The notes beneath the pieces are model-generated. The model was not told the DNA's origin, searched no databases, and saw only the letters and a list, made by a program, of their open reading frames with translations. This document shows positions 5,402 to 5,425 of a stretch of DNA of 5,425 bases, piece after piece. The position numbers and the translations under genes are program-made. Source of the stretch: Nocardia sp. (GTDB lineage Bacteria; Actinomycetota; Actinomycetes; Mycobacteriales; Mycobacteriaceae); contig JABFXT010000754.1 in the NCBI GenBank assembly GCA_013361595.1, positions 1-5,425 on the forward strand, in the 5' to 3' direction. Each line of letters starts with the position of its first letter. Position 1 is the stretch's first letter.

Positions 5402-5425
5402 ATGAGCACGGCCCGGCGGCGATCG
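5402..5425 (+). CDS. possible start of the next gene (partial, 3' truncated by window)
   Basis: An ATG at 5402, 31 bp after the lipoprotein stop, opens MSTARRRS and stays open to the window end. A GTG at 5395 in another frame (reading MGDEHGPAAI) is also open. Neither has a convincing Shine-Dalgarno. Context predicts a TRAP membrane subunit here, and a short basic N-terminus would suit one, but the visible residues are too few to identify anything. Confidence 0.25.

Noticed and set aside
4069..5409. A 446-codon antisense open frame opposite the lipoprotein gene
   Set aside because: It mirrors the codon structure of the plus-strand gene, is rich in Arg, His and Asp with no recognisable domain, and is a typical shadow frame in high-GC DNA.

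Overview
The window is GC-rich, with strong third-position GC bias, frequent GTG starts and short intergenic gaps. This points to an actinobacterium, most likely a Nocardia/Rhodococcus-type mycolate-containing genus; the genus is an inference from style only. It looks like part of a catabolic locus for an organic acid handled as its CoA thioester, next to an uptake protein. No phage, insertion sequence, CRISPR, tRNA or rRNA is visible.

Layout. Positions 2-124 (+) hold the last 40 codons of an acyl-CoA dehydrogenase (ACAD). Positions 170-1273 (+) hold a second ACAD-like subunit that lacks the usual catalytic and flavin motifs. The two look like the alpha and beta genes of a heteromeric (alpha2beta2-type) FadE enzyme. 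A GC-rich hairpin at 1275-1310 sits in the 38-bp gap between these genes and the next unit, which converges on them from the minus strand. That unit is a two-gene operon: a CaiB/BaiF (family III) CoA-transferase-like protein (3902-2700) with an unusual domain order, overlapping by ATGA a YtcJ-like metal-dependent amidohydrolase (2703-1312).

Positions 3903-4083 are a divergent control region, conspicuously AT-rich against its surroundings. It has a consensus -35 (TTGACA) with a CATGAT -10 on the plus strand, a weaker overlapping minus-strand promoter, and several nested palindromes that look like operator sites. From there a lipoprotein solute-binding protein of the TRAP/DctP type (4084-5370, +) is transcribed. 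The last ~25 bp may hold the start of a following gene, plausibly a membrane subunit of the transporter.

A working model (inference): the lipoprotein captures a substrate outside the cell, the amidohydrolase may release an acid from an amide or cyclic precursor, the CoA-transferase would activate the acid, and the heteromeric ACAD would start side-chain or ring oxidation. The shared divergent operator region suggests that uptake and the CoA-transferase/amidohydrolase operon respond to the same regulator, whose gene is not in the window. The substrate cannot be named from this sequence.
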